A DNA stretch of 42,732 nucleotides from an uncultured Streptococcus sp. (lineage in GTDB: Bacteria; Bacillota; Bacilli; Lactobacillales; Streptococcaceae), in the NCBI GenBank assembly GCA_902480035.1, contig CABSRC010000001.1:1-42732 (forward strand), given 5' to 3'. Below the pieces are notes generated by a model that saw nothing but the letters and a program-made list of their open reading frames with translations, was not told where the DNA came from and did not search any database. Position 1 is the first letter of the stretch; every line of letters starts with the position of its first letter. Positions 1 through 9,073 of the stretch are shown here, one piece after another. The translations under genes were made by a program, and so were the position numbers.

Positions 1-1723
1 CTTCTGATAATTGTTGGGCTTGGTAGGTTTCATAGTACCAACCTTTTTGAGCCATTAATTCCTCGTGATTTCCGCGCTCCTTGATTTGACCATTCTCCAT
101 TACCAGAATCAAATCCGCATGAACGATAGCGGATAAGCGATGGGCTGTGATCATGGTTGTTTTCCCCTTGCGTTCCTGCTTCATATTTTCGATGATCTGG
201 TGCTCCGTCTTCGCATCTACTGCAGAGAGGGAATCATCCAGAAGCAAGATCTCAGGATTCATGACCAAAGCACGACTCATGGCAATCCGTTGCTTTTGCC
301 CGCCAGAAAGAGAGACCCCTCTCTCACCGAGCACTGTCTCCATCTGATCTGGCATGGCTAAGATATCCTCATAGACCCCACAGTTTCTCAGAGCTTTTAT
401 CATCTCTTCTTCCTTAATCTGTGGATCCGAAAAAGCCACATTTTCGCGAATAGTCATGGCAAAGAGAATCTGATCTTGGGGAACATAGCCGATCAAGCTA
501 CGAAGATCTTCTAAGCGATAATCTTTGATAGAGATACCATTTAATAAGATCTCTCCCTGCTCCAAGTCATGCTCTCTGAGTAAGAGGCGCAACAAGGTGG
601 TCTTTCCAGATCCAGTCGGCCCAACAATTCCAAGAGTTTGGCCTTTTTCTAAATGAAAAGCAACCTTTTTAAGAACAGGCTCTTTCTCATAGGCGAATTC
701 TTTCATGTCATATTCCAAATCTCCATTTTGGATTTCTCTAACTGGATGACTTGGATCTTGGATTTCAGGTGTTTCTGCTAAAAGTGTCTCAATTCGGTCA
801 TACGAGACGCTAGCTCTCTGACTAATATTAAATAAGAAGCCCATGGCTTGAAGGGGCCACACGAGCATATTGAGATAGGTGATAAAGGTTACGATTTGTC
901 CAACTGTCAAGCTTCCTTCCTGGACGAAAAGGCCCCCGAAGTAAAGGGTCAAGACATAAGAGAGACCGACAAAAAGAAGAGTGGTCGGATCAAACAAGGC
1001 ATTGTAACTGGCGGAAGTCATATTCTTTGAAAAGACCATTTGATTGGTCTTTTCAAAAGCCTGAATCTCATCTGCCTGAAAACCAAAGGATTTGGTTACC
1101 TTGACTCCTGATACTGATTCCTGCACAAAGTTGTTGAGCTCCGAGAAGCCTTCTTGAGCTTCTTTGAAGGCTTGGTGGTTTTTGCGCCCAATAGCCGACG
1201 TCACTACCACCATAACCGGTAGGGGCAAAATAGCCAAGAGGGTTAAGCGCCAATCAATCATGAAAAACATGCTGACCAGGGTCACCAAGGCTGTGACAGA
1301 CGCATCCACTGCAGACATAACCCCACCACCGGCAAACATGGTCACCGCATTGATATCATTGGTAGCATGGGCCATGAGATCCCCTGTCCGATAACTCTGA
1401 TAAAAAGACGGTGACATGAGCGTAAAGTGCTTGAACAAACGGTAACGCAAAATCCGAGCTAACTTATTGGCCGTCCCAAAAATATAGCGTCTCCAGACAA
1501 AACGAAGTCCATACATGGCAAGAGCTGCTAGGACTAGAAATCCAATATTCATGACCAACTGACTCAGGGTCAGCCTTCTTTTATCGATCAAATCGATCAC
1601 AAGTCCCATGATTCTTGGAGGAATGAGATTTAAAAAACTAACCAGAATCAAGGAGCCTATCCCGATGAAGTAACGCTTCTTCTCTAATTTAAAAAACCAA
1701 GATAATTTCCCTAACAGATGCAT
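1..1723 (-). CDS. ABC exporter half-transporter, degenerate-site subunit (3' end cut by the window)
   Basis: This is a type IV ABC exporter half-molecule: an N-terminal six-helix membrane domain followed by a nucleotide-binding domain. About 574 codons are visible and the stop lies beyond the left edge. Walker A GPTGSGKTT is near residue 364, signature LSGGQKQRIAM near 470 and Walker B ILLLDDSLSAVDA near 490. The residue after the Walker B Asp is Asp rather than the catalytic Glu. In known heterodimeric exporters (LmrCD, BmrCD, PatAB types) this marks the subunit with the degenerate site, so I infer a canonical partner just left of the window. The start at 1723 has a GGGGA ribosome binding site. 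Likely role is drug or lipid export; the substrate cannot be told. Confidence 0.9.
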   Translation of the reverse strand, partial: MHLLGKLSWFFKLEKKRYFIGIGSLILVSFLNLIPPRIMGLVIDLIDKRRLTLSQLVMNIGFLVLAALAMYGLRFVWRRYIFGTANKLARILRYRLFKHFTLMSPSFYQSYRTGDLMAHATNDINAVTMFAGGGVMSAVDASVTALVTLVSMFFMIDWRLTLLAILPLPVMVVVTSAIGRKNHQAFKEAQEGFSELNNFVQESVSGVKVTKSFGFQADEIQAFEKTNQMVFSKNMTSASYNALFDPTTLLFVGLSYVLTLYFGGLFVQEGSLTVGQIVTFITYLNMLVWPLQAMGFLFNISQRASVSYDRIETLLAETPEIQDPSHPVREIQNGDLEYDMKEFAYEKEPVLKKVAFHLEKGQTLGIVGPTGSGKTTLLRLLLREHDLEQGEILLNGISIKDYRLEDLRSLIGYVPQDQILFAMTIRENVAFSDPQIKEEEMIKALRNCGVYEDILAMPDQMETVLGERGVSLSGGQKQRIAMSRALVMNPEILLLDDSLSAVDAKTEHQIIENMKQERKGKTTMITAHRLSAIVHADLILVMENGQIKERGNHEELMAQKGWYYETYQAQQLSE

Positions 1724-1724
1724 C

Positions 1725-2390
1725 TTATTTCCCCTTTTTGGTGAGCTGCCAGCTACTATCCACTAGAGCAAACAACTCCTCATCAGCAATTGTTCCATCG
1801 AGCGGGATACTCACCCAATATTTTTTATTCATATGAAAAGCTGGATAAATCCCCTTTTGTTGAATGAACTGAGCTACTTGATCAGACTTGACATTCAAAA
1901 CTTCTATTTTCCCTGACTTGCCAGCATCCAGTTTGTTCCAATCAATGGTCATAAAGACTCCATACCACTTGAGGGTGTCTCGGTGGCGAATCGCACCAGA
2001 TTCAGGAGATCTTTCCCACAAATATTCAATCGTTCCCTGATAGTGTAGGGAAATATAGGCCATGAGACGCTTGGTTTGAGGATAGAGAAAATCTTCTACC
2101 TCAAAACAGGCTTGGCGAATCCTTGCAAGACATTCTTGACAGGCTTCTCTGACTTTGCCAACGAAATTTCCTTGTAGCTGTTCCAGATGGATCTGGATAT
2201 ACTCGTCCCCTGTATCCTGATCATAGACCCGAAAGGAAATCTTCTGGTCGCAGACTCGGAACTTTAAGAGAAATGGGGCCGAAAAGACGGGGCACTGATA
2301 CTCATAGCCTGCCTCTAATTTCTCAAATCCATAAGCCATTCCCTTTTCTGGCTGAAAAGTGTAGCGGTCAAAATAATTCTCTAAAAACAT
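1725..2390 (-). CDS. MmcQ/YjbR-like protein, 221 aa
   Basis: The C-terminal half (about residues 95-221) looks like the MmcQ/YjbR (CyaY-like fold) family, with a WERSPESGAIRH-type segment, a W-Y-G-V-F segment and the late K-Y-W-V-S-I-P-L motif. The first 90 residues form a separate domain I do not recognise. Start chosen at 2390 because AAGGGAG lies five bases upstream. The longer frame to 2444 has no such site and reads into a hairpin. It ends one base before the ABC exporter start, so the two are probably co-transcribed. Some YjbR relatives are called DNA-binding, but function is not established. Confidence 0.75.
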   Translation of the reverse strand: MFLENYFDRYTFQPEKGMAYGFEKLEAGYEYQCPVFSAPFLLKFRVCDQKISFRVYDQDTGDEYIQIHLEQLQGNFVGKVREACQECLARIRQACFEVEDFLYPQTKRLMAYISLHYQGTIEYLWERSPESGAIRHRDTLKWYGVFMTIDWNKLDAGKSGKIEVLNVKSDQVAQFIQQKGIYPAFHMNKKYWVSIPLDGTIADEELFALVDSSWQLTKKGK

Positions 2391-2420
2391 TTTCTCTCCC
2401 TTATTCATTTTTGCACTAGA

Positions 2421-2448
2421 AGAGGCTGGGAACAACGTCCCCAACCTT
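2421..2448 (-). terminator. Terminator-like hairpin after cutC
   Basis: An imperfect stem (2423-2432 with 2438-2447, one G-U pair on the minus RNA) lies downstream of cutC. The run of T after it is weak (CTTCT), so termination may be partial and the YjbR-like gene may still be read through. Confidence 0.45.
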
Positions 2449-2492
2449 GATAACGGATCCTCAAAACGAACTAAAGCAGTGATCGTTTCTTT

Positions 2493-3128
2493 TTAAAACA
2501 CGATGCGTGTGCCATGCAGTTGACAAACGTCCAATTGTTCCAAAAAAAGTGCACGATTTTCTACCGTCACACCTCCACCTGGCAAGATCTGAATCTTTCC
2601 CTTAGCCGCAGCTAATAAACGATGGTAATGTTCAAAGCGTTGCTCTAGTGTTGCGTCTAGACTTCCAGCTCGTGTTAAAATGCGGTCTACACCATGGATA
2701 GAAAGCCATTCAATCGCTTCTAGCTGATCTGTATGAGCTAACTCATCAAAAGCCATATGAAAGACAACCTCTGCCTCTCCACAGGCTGCTAGTAAAAGCT
2801 GCATGACTCTCTGGTCCAACTTTCGATCGCCCGTCAGCGCACCCAGCACAAAACTAGAAACCCCTATTTCCTTCGCAGCCCGAATATCCGCTAGCATAGC
2901 TTGAACTTCAAAATCTGTGTAGACAAAGTCTCCACCACGGGGCCGGATAATGACACATAGATCCACAGACTGCTCTCTTGTCAGTTTAATTGCTTCCTGG
3001 ATCACCCCTAAGCTCGGTGTGGTCCCACCTACTGCCAGGTTGTCACACAGTTCAATGCGACCTGCCCCAGCAGCAATCGCCTTATCAATAAACGTTAAAT
3101 TCTCTGCACAAAATTCAAAGATAAGCAT
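2493..3128 (-). CDS. cutC: CutC family protein
   Basis: The 211-residue protein is a single TIM-barrel of the CutC family, opening with FEFCAENLTF and the GAGRIELCDNLAVGGTTPS block typical of the family; FHMAFDE and LPGGGV follow. The family is named for copper homeostasis in E. coli, but a direct copper role is disputed, so function here stays open. GGAG sits five bases before the ATG. It lies 21 bases after the YpmS-like gene and probably shares its transcript. Confidence 0.88.
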   Translation of the reverse strand: MLIFEFCAENLTFIDKAIAAGAGRIELCDNLAVGGTTPSLGVIQEAIKLTREQSVDLCVIIRPRGGDFVYTDFEVQAMLADIRAAKEIGVSSFVLGALTGDRKLDQRVMQLLLAACGEAEVVFHMAFDELAHTDQLEAIEWLSIHGVDRILTRAGSLDATLEQRFEHYHRLLAAAKGKIQILPGGGVTVENRALFLEQLDVCQLHGTRIVF

Positions 3129-3149
3129 GACAACTCCATTTTCATAGTC

Positions 3150-3752
3150 TTAAAATAAGGATATACTAACCGTCACCTTGGCATTGCCATTTTCTACTCG
3201 CGCTTTTGAGATAGTATAACCTGCTTGAGGGATCTCAAGCGTAATCTGATCACCGTTCACTGTGAAGCCGCCTCCATTTTGATTGGATTGATCCTTCAAA
3301 TAGTTGAGAACTAAGGATTTTGGAATCGGCATTTTCCCTAATTTAGCAGCTGTCACAGTCAAATTCATGACATTGTTTTCAACTTGACCTGTCATGGTTA
3401 AATCTAGATAGCTATCGACTGGCCCTAAGGAAACAGGAACTTTGACGTGAAGGTCATTGCCATCCATTCCAAGTGCCAACTTTTGAAAGTCAGAATTGTC
3501 AAGAGCAGATCCAGCACTTGTTTTTACAACTTGACTCAATTGCACAGAATTGAGACTCAACTCAGTTGAGAGCCCTTCAGTGCTTACAGAAGCATTTGAA
3601 ACTGCATTTTGAGCCAGTTCAATCAAAGAGTTCCCTGCCTGCACATTTCTCAGCTGCTCCCCTTCAGGGATGGATCCAGGAACCAACAGGATCACTAATA
3701 AAATAAATAAAACGATCACCATGCCAATCAGGCGTCTCATCCACTTAAACAT
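3150..3752 (-). CDS. YpmS-like membrane-anchored extracytoplasmic protein
   Basis: This 200-residue protein has one N-terminal membrane segment (about residues 6-26, Leu/Ile/Val-rich) followed by a soluble, presumably external domain. The organisation and the repeated short beta segments (LSLNSVQLSQVV, LHVKVPVSLG, ITLEIPQAGY) resemble the DUF2140/YpmS family, whose function is unknown. Start taken at 3752 because GGAGG lies five bases upstream; a longer frame to 3803 lacks a site. It heads the small transcript that includes cutC. Confidence 0.65.
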   Translation of the reverse strand: MFKWMRRLIGMVIVLFILLVILLVPGSIPEGEQLRNVQAGNSLIELAQNAVSNASVSTEGLSTELSLNSVQLSQVVKTSAGSALDNSDFQKLALGMDGNDLHVKVPVSLGPVDSYLDLTMTGQVENNVMNLTVTAAKLGKMPIPKSLVLNYLKDQSNQNGGGFTVNGDQITLEIPQAGYTISKARVENGNAKVTVSISLF

Positions 3753-3839
3753 CTGCTCCTCCAATACGTGAAAAGTTGTATTCTTATTGTACCTTAAATC
3801 CAAAGAAATTGCGACTAAGAGGGGCCTTTAGAAAGCAAA

Positions 3840-3866
3840 AGAGACCGAGGAAACCTCGCATCTCTC
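3840..3866 (-). terminator. Terminator of the nucleoside salvage operon
   Basis: On the minus strand a GC-rich stem (AGAGA/CGAGG arms, three-base loop) is followed by TCTTTTG directly after the last permease gene. It closes the eight-gene transcript. Confidence 0.7.
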
Positions 3867-3872
3867 TGTGCA

Positions 3873-4829
3873 TTATTTCGATTTAATGTAGTTAACACCA
3901 TCTGCTTTTGGTGCAACTGCTTGTCCGAAGAAGGCTGCCAAGACAACCATGGTCAAGACGTAAGGCGCAATTTGCAAGTAGATGGATGGGATCCCTTTAA
4001 GCAAAGGCAATTGATTCCCGATGACCGCCAAACTCTGTGAAGCTCCAAAGAAGAGACTAGCCAACATGGCACCGATTGGGTTCCATTTCCCGAAGATCAT
4101 AGCCGCAAGGGCGATAAATCCAGGACCTACAATTGTAGTTACTGCAAAGTTAACAGAAACTGACTGAGCGTAAATAGCTCCTCCGATACCTGCTAAGGCA
4201 CCTGAGATCATCACTCCTAGGTAGCGCATTCTATAAACATTGATTCCCAATGTATCTGCTGCTTGTGGATGTTCACCTACTGAACGAAGACGCAAACCAA
4301 ATTTTGTCTTGAACATGATAAACCATGCAGCAAATGAGAAGAGAATCGCAACCCAGCCGATGATGCTGGCATTGTTGAAGAAAATATCCCCAATGACCGG
4401 GATTTTAGATAAGACCGGAATGGATGTTTTCCCGAAGGCAACTTTGATATTATCAGTTTGCCCTTTGTTGTACATCGCTTTAACAAGGAAGACCGCGAGT
4501 GGTGGTGCCATTAAGTTCAATACCGTACCTGAGACGATATGGTCAGCACGGAAATGAATCGTTGCCACTGCGTGGATCAAGGAGAAAAGTACTCCAATTC
4601 CTGCAGCAACAATCAAGGACAACCATGGTGTCATATTCCCTAAGGTAGGCTCAAAAGTCAAGTTAAAGATAATTCCTGAGAAGGCTCCCATAACCATGAT
4701 TCCTTCAAGGCCAACGTTAACAACCCCAGCGTGTTCTGAGTATGCTCCTCCGATACTTGTGAAGATCAGCGGCGCCGCATACACAATCATAGAGGAAACA
4801 AGAATACTTAAAATCGTTACAATACTCAT
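3873..4829 (-). CDS. nupC: Nucleoside ABC transporter permease, NupC/NupQ type
   Basis: This 318-residue polytopic protein belongs to the BPD_transp_2 family, with 8-10 hydrophobic segments. It carries the glycine-rich GGAYSEHAGVVNVGLEGIM opening and the VGEHPQAADTLGINVYRMRY cytoplasmic loop typical of guanosine/nucleoside permeases. Its ATG overlaps the stop of the preceding permease by one base (TAATG), indicating translational coupling. It pairs with that permease to form the membrane channel, energised by the ATPase at 5883-7418 and fed by the lipoprotein at 7547-8608. Confidence 0.88.
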   Translation of the reverse strand: MSIVTILSILVSSMIVYAAPLIFTSIGGAYSEHAGVVNVGLEGIMVMGAFSGIIFNLTFEPTLGNMTPWLSLIVAAGIGVLFSLIHAVATIHFRADHIVSGTVLNLMAPPLAVFLVKAMYNKGQTDNIKVAFGKTSIPVLSKIPVIGDIFFNNASIIGWVAILFSFAAWFIMFKTKFGLRLRSVGEHPQAADTLGINVYRMRYLGVMISGALAGIGGAIYAQSVSVNFAVTTIVGPGFIALAAMIFGKWNPIGAMLASLFFGASQSLAVIGNQLPLLKGIPSIYLQIAPYVLTMVVLAAFFGQAVAPKADGVNYIKSK

Positions 4830-5890
4830 TAGTTTGCTCCTCCTTTTTTAGCTGATCGCATCGAGATCATCTTTTCGATAATGTAGTGGGCACATACGAA
4901 GAAGATAATAGATGCTGTCACAATTTGAACGACTTCTTCAGGGATAGCAGCTGGCTTCATACCAACTCCCCCAATTTGAAGCGCTCCAAACAAGAAGGCA
5001 GCAAATGGAATACCAATTGGTGAATTCATCGCAAGAAGGGCAACGGCCATTCCGTTAAATCCAACACTCATTGAGCTAGTTTGAACATAGACATTTGAGT
5101 AAATACCCAGACCTTCTGCTACTCCACCGATACCAGCAAGAGCACCAGAAATGATCATAGAAAGGATAATGGTCCGTTTTGCAGACATCCCTGCGTATTC
5201 TGCCGCATTCGCATTGAGACCAACGGCACGGATTTCAAAACCAAGTGTTGTTTTCTTCATCAAGAACCAGATGACTACCACTGCGATGATGGCAAAGAAA
5301 ATCCCGATGTTCATTTGAGATTTATCCGTCAAATTACGCAACCACTCCGTCTGGTAGACAGCATTGGCTCCCACATCAATAGTTGAGTCCTTGTTTTTCA
5401 TCAAGGAAGCTGGGAAGCTATGGATCAGGGCATTCCCACCATAGAGAACAATGTAGTTCATCATAATGGTGATGATCACCTCACTGGTTCCAAGATAAGC
5501 ACGAAGGAAACCTGGAATCGCTCCAATAAATCCACCGGCAATAGCCGCAATCAAAACGGTCATCGGAATCATCAGTAAGCGAGGCATATTTGGGAAGGAA
5601 AGGGCAAACCAAGTCGCCATGATCCATCCTGCAAAAGCCTGACCAGGAAGTCCAACGTTAAAGAAACCGGCCCGGCTAGCTACTGAAAATCCAAGAGCAA
5701 CTAAAATCAATGGCCCCATAGCACGGGAAATATTACCCCAACTCTTAATCGAACCAAAGGCTTTCTTAAACAGCAATTCATATCCCCAAAGGGCATCATA
5801 GCTGAAGGCCCACATAATAATGGCACCCAAGACCAATCCTAAAAGGACAGACACCAATGGAACGGCAATTTGTTTTAAATTCTTATTCAT
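4829..5890 (-). CDS. nupB: Nucleoside ABC transporter permease, NupB/NupP type
   Basis: A 353-residue integral membrane protein of the BPD_transp_2 family. Motifs include ASRAGFFNVGLPGQAFAGW (the permease G-loop) and the AVGLNANAAEYAGMSAKRT loop that contacts the ATPase. It overlaps the ATPase gene by eight bases, with its ribosome binding site GGAGGGAG inside that gene's end. It is the larger of two permeases, matching the two-permease layout of nucleoside importers in Bacillus, Lactococcus and Streptococcus. Confidence 0.88.
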   Translation of the reverse strand: MNKNLKQIAVPLVSVLLGLVLGAIIMWAFSYDALWGYELLFKKAFGSIKSWGNISRAMGPLILVALGFSVASRAGFFNVGLPGQAFAGWIMATWFALSFPNMPRLLMIPMTVLIAAIAGGFIGAIPGFLRAYLGTSEVIITIMMNYIVLYGGNALIHSFPASLMKNKDSTIDVGANAVYQTEWLRNLTDKSQMNIGIFFAIIAVVVIWFLMKKTTLGFEIRAVGLNANAAEYAGMSAKRTIILSMIISGALAGIGGVAEGLGIYSNVYVQTSSMSVGFNGMAVALLAMNSPIGIPFAAFLFGALQIGGVGMKPAAIPEEVVQIVTASIIFFVCAHYIIEKMISMRSAKKGGAN

Positions 5891-7418
5891 TTGATGCTCC
5901 CTCCTTTACTTGTCCACCTGCCATGAGGATTCCAAGTTCTTGCTTATTCGTTGTTTCAGGGGTTACGATCCCTTGGATCTTCCCATCATGAATAACCGCA
6001 ATACGGTCAGAAACATTCAAAATTTCATCCAATTCAAAGCTGACAACCAGAACGGCTTTTCCATTATCCCGTTCTTGAATCAAACGTTTGTGGATATATT
6101 CAATCGCTCCGACGTCCAAACCACGAGTTGGCTGGCTGACGATCAAGAGATCTGGATCGCGATCGATTTCCCGAGCGATAATGGCTTTTTGCTGGTTTCC
6201 TCCAGAAAGAGCCTTAGCTGGTACCACTTCACTAGCTGCACGAACGTCAAACTCTTCCATGAGCTTCTTGGCATAAGAGGTAATATTTGGATAATTCAAA
6301 ATACCATTCTTGCTAAGAGGTTCTTTATAGTAAGTTTGAAGAGCAAAGTTTTCAGAGATCATCATATCAAGGACCAAACCATCCCGGTGACGGTCTTCAG
6401 GGACGTGTCCTACCTTCATTTCTGTGATTTGACGTGGGCGAAGTCCTACAACATCCTTGCCTTTAATCTTGATTGAACCGGATTTTACCTTCCGCAGACC
6501 TGTAATGGCTTGGATCAACTCAGATTGACCATTTCCATCAATCCCTGCGATCCCAACGATTTCACCAGCACGAAGTTCTAAGGAAAGATTCTTAACAGCT
6601 GGGACTCCCCGATTTTCATTCACGACCAAGTTTTCGATCGACAAGACCACTTCTTTTGGTTCAGAAGGACCTTTTTCAGTCTTAAAGGAAACAGAACGAC
6701 CGACCATCATTTCGGCCAAATCTTGGTTGGTTGCTCCACCAATCTCGACTGTTTCAATAGATTTCCCACGACGGATAACCGTTACGCGGTCTGAAACAGC
6801 ACGGATTTCATCCAACTTGTGCGTAATCAAGATGATTGATTTTCCTTCATTCGCCAAGTTCTTCATGATTGTCATCAATTCTTCGATTTCAGCTGGTGTC
6901 AATACTGCAGTTGGTTCATCGAAGATTAGGATGTCGGCTCCACGATAAAGCGTCTTTAAGATTTCCACACGTTGCTGCGCACCAACGGAAATATCCTCAA
7001 CTTTAGCATTTGGATCTACTGCCAAGCCATATTTTTTAGACAATTCAAGGATATCTTGACTGGCTTTTTTAAGGTCCAAAATACCATGCTTCGTGGTTTC
7101 AGAACCAAGGATGATATTTTCAGCAACAGTGAAGGCTTCAACCAACATAAAGTGTTGGTGCACCATTCCAATTCCTAAAGAAGCTGCTTTTGAAGGTGAG
7201 TCTAGGTTAACAGTATTTCCATTTACCACGATGTCTCCGCTTGTTGGTTCCAACAAACCAGCTAGCATATTCATCAGGGTAGATTTTCCCGCACCATTTT
7301 CTCCAAGAAGTGCATGGATTTCACCTTTGCGCAACTGAAGATTAATCTTGTCATTTGCTACAAAGTCACCAAATTTTTTGGTAATCTCACGCATTTCGAT
7401 GACATATTCATGTGTCAT
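5883..7418 (-). CDS. nupA: Nucleoside ABC transporter ATP-binding protein (two NBDs)
   Basis: The 511-residue protein has two fused ATPase domains, as in sugar/nucleoside (Mgl/Rbs-type) importers. NBD1 has Walker A GENGAGKST at residues 39-47, the variant signature ISVGAQQR and Walker B DILIFDEPTAVL. NBD2 has a degenerate Walker A (GIDGNGQSE), signature LSGGNQQKAI and LLIVSQPTRGLD in place of Walker B DEP. Such an unequal second site is common in this family. Start set at the ATG at 7418, ten bases after AAAGG; the upstream in-frame TTG has no spacing for a site. A set of hairpins precedes the gene. Confidence 0.9.
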   Translation of the reverse strand: MTHEYVIEMREITKKFGDFVANDKINLQLRKGEIHALLGENGAGKSTLMNMLAGLLEPTSGDIVVNGNTVNLDSPSKAASLGIGMVHQHFMLVEAFTVAENIILGSETTKHGILDLKKASQDILELSKKYGLAVDPNAKVEDISVGAQQRVEILKTLYRGADILIFDEPTAVLTPAEIEELMTIMKNLANEGKSIILITHKLDEIRAVSDRVTVIRRGKSIETVEIGGATNQDLAEMMVGRSVSFKTEKGPSEPKEVVLSIENLVVNENRGVPAVKNLSLELRAGEIVGIAGIDGNGQSELIQAITGLRKVKSGSIKIKGKDVVGLRPRQITEMKVGHVPEDRHRDGLVLDMMISENFALQTYYKEPLSKNGILNYPNITSYAKKLMEEFDVRAASEVVPAKALSGGNQQKAIIAREIDRDPDLLIVSQPTRGLDVGAIEYIHKRLIQERDNGKAVLVVSFELDEILNVSDRIAVIHDGKIQGIVTPETTNKQELGILMAGGQVKEGASNE

Positions 7419-7448
7419 GTAGGTGTTTCCTTTCAAAAATTTTTTATT

Positions 7449-7500
7449 TCAATAAAATCTGTTAGACAACTAACAGATTTTATTGAGACAAAAATGTCTC
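7449..7500 (-). promoter_or_regulatory. Tandem hairpins in the lipoprotein-to-ATPase intergenic region
   Basis: A 17-bp perfect stem (7449-7465 with 7470-7486, four-base loop) abuts and shares two bases with a second hairpin (7485-7490 with 7495-7500). They lie just upstream of the nupA ribosome binding site and downstream of a terminator-like hairpin. Likely roles are RNA processing, 3'-end protection or tuning of nupABC relative to the lipoprotein; which one is not known. Confidence 0.6.
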
Positions 7501-7504
7501 ACTT

Positions 7505-7540
7505 TAAAAGAAACGGCCCTTATAGGGAGGGCCGCCCAAT
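7505..7540 (-). terminator. Leaky intrinsic terminator after the nucleoside-binding lipoprotein gene
   Basis: A GC-rich stem (7514-7520 with 7528-7534) followed on the minus strand by TTTCTTTT lies just past the lipoprotein stop. Since nupABC follow without another clear promoter, it is probably partial, giving more binding protein than transporter. Confidence 0.65.
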
Positions 7541-7546
7541 CAAATA

Positions 7547-8608
7547 TTATTTTTCAGGAACTTTAAGAGACCCATCAAGGATTTTAGCTTTGGCATCTTC
7601 GACAGCTTTTTTAGCATCTGCAGAAAGGTTGTCAGTTGTCAAATCAACTCCACCATCTTTCAAGCTATAAGTAATCACTTCACCGCCAGGGAATTTACCG
7701 TCAGCAGCTTTCTTAGCCAAGTCTTTTACTGATTCTCCGACTTTCTTCAAGCTTGAAGCCAAGACAAAGTTAGATTTTTTACCATCTTTAGAAGTGTATT
7801 CACCTTCAGCTTTTTGGTCACGGTCAACACCAAGAACCCAAACTTTTTCGTCTTCATTTTTCTTCTCGTTCAAGTCTTTTGCTTCAGAGAAGACACCTGC
7901 TCCAGTACCACCAGCTACTTGGTAGATAACATCTGCACCTGCAGCGTATTGTGCAGCAGCAATTGTTTTACCTTTAGCAGAGTCACCGAATGAACCAGCG
8001 TAGTCTACTTGAACTTTGATAGATGGGTCAACAGATTTAACACCAGCTTCAAATCCAGCGCGGAAACGAGTGATAACTTCACTTTCCATACCACCTACAA
8101 AACCAACTTGTTTAGTTTTTGTAGTTTTCGCAGCAGCGATACCAGCAAGGTAACCAGCTTCGTTATCGGCATAAACGGCAGATGCTACGTTCTTTTGTCC
8201 TTCAATACGATCATCAATGATGACATAGTTAACATCTTCGTTGTCTTTTGCAGCTTTTTTAACTGAGTCGCTCAAGGCAAAACCAACACCAAAGATCAAT
8301 TTGTAGTCGTTAGAAACAGCTTCATCAAGGTTTGTCGCATATTGAGATTCATCTGTTGATTGGAAGTAGTCGAATCCGTTCCCTTTAGAAAGACCGTTTT
8401 CTTTCCCCCAAGCTTGCAAACCTTCCCAAGCAGATTGGTTGAATGATTTGTCATCCACACCACCAGTATCGGTAATAATAGCAGCTTTCAAATCAGTTTT
8501 TGATTCTGAGTTTGCGCTATCTTTTTTAGACGCACGATTTCCACATGCTGCAAGTCCGATAGCAGCGACAGTTACTAGACCAAGGCCTAGCCATTGTTTC
8601 TTGTTCAT
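7547..8608 (-). CDS. pnrA: BMP-family nucleoside-binding lipoprotein (PnrA-like)
   Basis: This 353-residue lipoprotein belongs to the Bmp/Med/PnrA family of extracellular purine-nucleoside receptors for ABC importers. The signal peptide ends in lipobox LAAC with the lipidated Cys at residue 22. Family motifs GGVDDKSFNQSAWEG, VGFVGGMESEV and GGTGAG are present. The start at 8608 follows AGGAGG with a seven-base spacer, so the longer frame is rejected. A hairpin (8632-8644) sits upstream. Placed between cdd and the ABC genes, it links uptake to salvage. Confidence 0.92.
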   Translation of the reverse strand: MNKKQWLGLGLVTVAAIGLAACGNRASKKDSANSESKTDLKAAIITDTGGVDDKSFNQSAWEGLQAWGKENGLSKGNGFDYFQSTDESQYATNLDEAVSNDYKLIFGVGFALSDSVKKAAKDNEDVNYVIIDDRIEGQKNVASAVYADNEAGYLAGIAAAKTTKTKQVGFVGGMESEVITRFRAGFEAGVKSVDPSIKVQVDYAGSFGDSAKGKTIAAAQYAAGADVIYQVAGGTGAGVFSEAKDLNEKKNEDEKVWVLGVDRDQKAEGEYTSKDGKKSNFVLASSLKKVGESVKDLAKKAADGKFPGGEVITYSLKDGGVDLTTDNLSADAKKAVEDAKAKILDGSLKVPEK

Positions 8609-8683
8609 TACTGAACCTCCTAAATTATTGTGCAACATTGTTGCGAAGTATTGAAAGGGTCAAAAGACCGCCTCACAGACCAA

Positions 8684-9073
8684 CTAAGTCAAATCTGTAA
8701 AGGAATATGGAAGTAATTCCTTGACCGTCATCACGACCGTCGATTTATCTTTAGATACCAAAGTTACAGGCAGATCAGGCTCAAAAAATTCAGCCATGAC
8801 CTGGCGACAAGCACCACACGGAGAGACGGGCTTTTCTGTTTGCCCATAGACAATCAGCTCTTTGAACTCACGAGCTCCTTCAGAAACTGCTTTAAAAATA
8901 GCTGTCCGTTCCCCACAGTTGGTTAACCCAAAACTGGCATTTTCGATATTGACACCTGTATAGATCTGGTCATCCTTGGTCACAAGGACTGCACTAACTG
9001 GGAAATGAGAATAGGGCACATAAGCCTGCTGGCTCACTTCTACTGCTAAATTGATCAACTCAGTAGTCGCCAT
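8684..9073 (-). CDS. cdd: Cytidine deaminase
   Basis: The 129-residue enzyme deaminates cytidine and deoxycytidine to uridine and deoxyuridine. The zinc-site motifs are visible: N-C-G-E-R-T (ligand Cys and catalytic Glu) around residues 52-57 and PCGACRQ near 87. Length is normal for the small homotetrameric type. Its ATG lies inside the last codons of deoC (14-base overlap), so translation is coupled. Its products feed the pyrimidine phosphorylase upstream. Confidence 0.96.
   Translation of the reverse strand: MATTELINLAVEVSQQAYVPYSHFPVSAVLVTKDDQIYTGVNIENASFGLTNCGERTAIFKAVSEGAREFKELIVYGQTEKPVSPCGACRQVMAEFFEPDLPVTLVSKDKSTVVMTVKELLPYSFTDLT

Noticed and set aside
2391..2444. An 18-residue N-terminal extension of the YjbR-like protein
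   Set aside because: It reads from within the cutC terminator hairpin, and a good binding site exists for the start at 2390.
5910..6476. A 188-codon plus-strand frame
   Set aside because: Antisense to the nucleoside ABC ATPase gene, which is certain. Composition is not protein-like.
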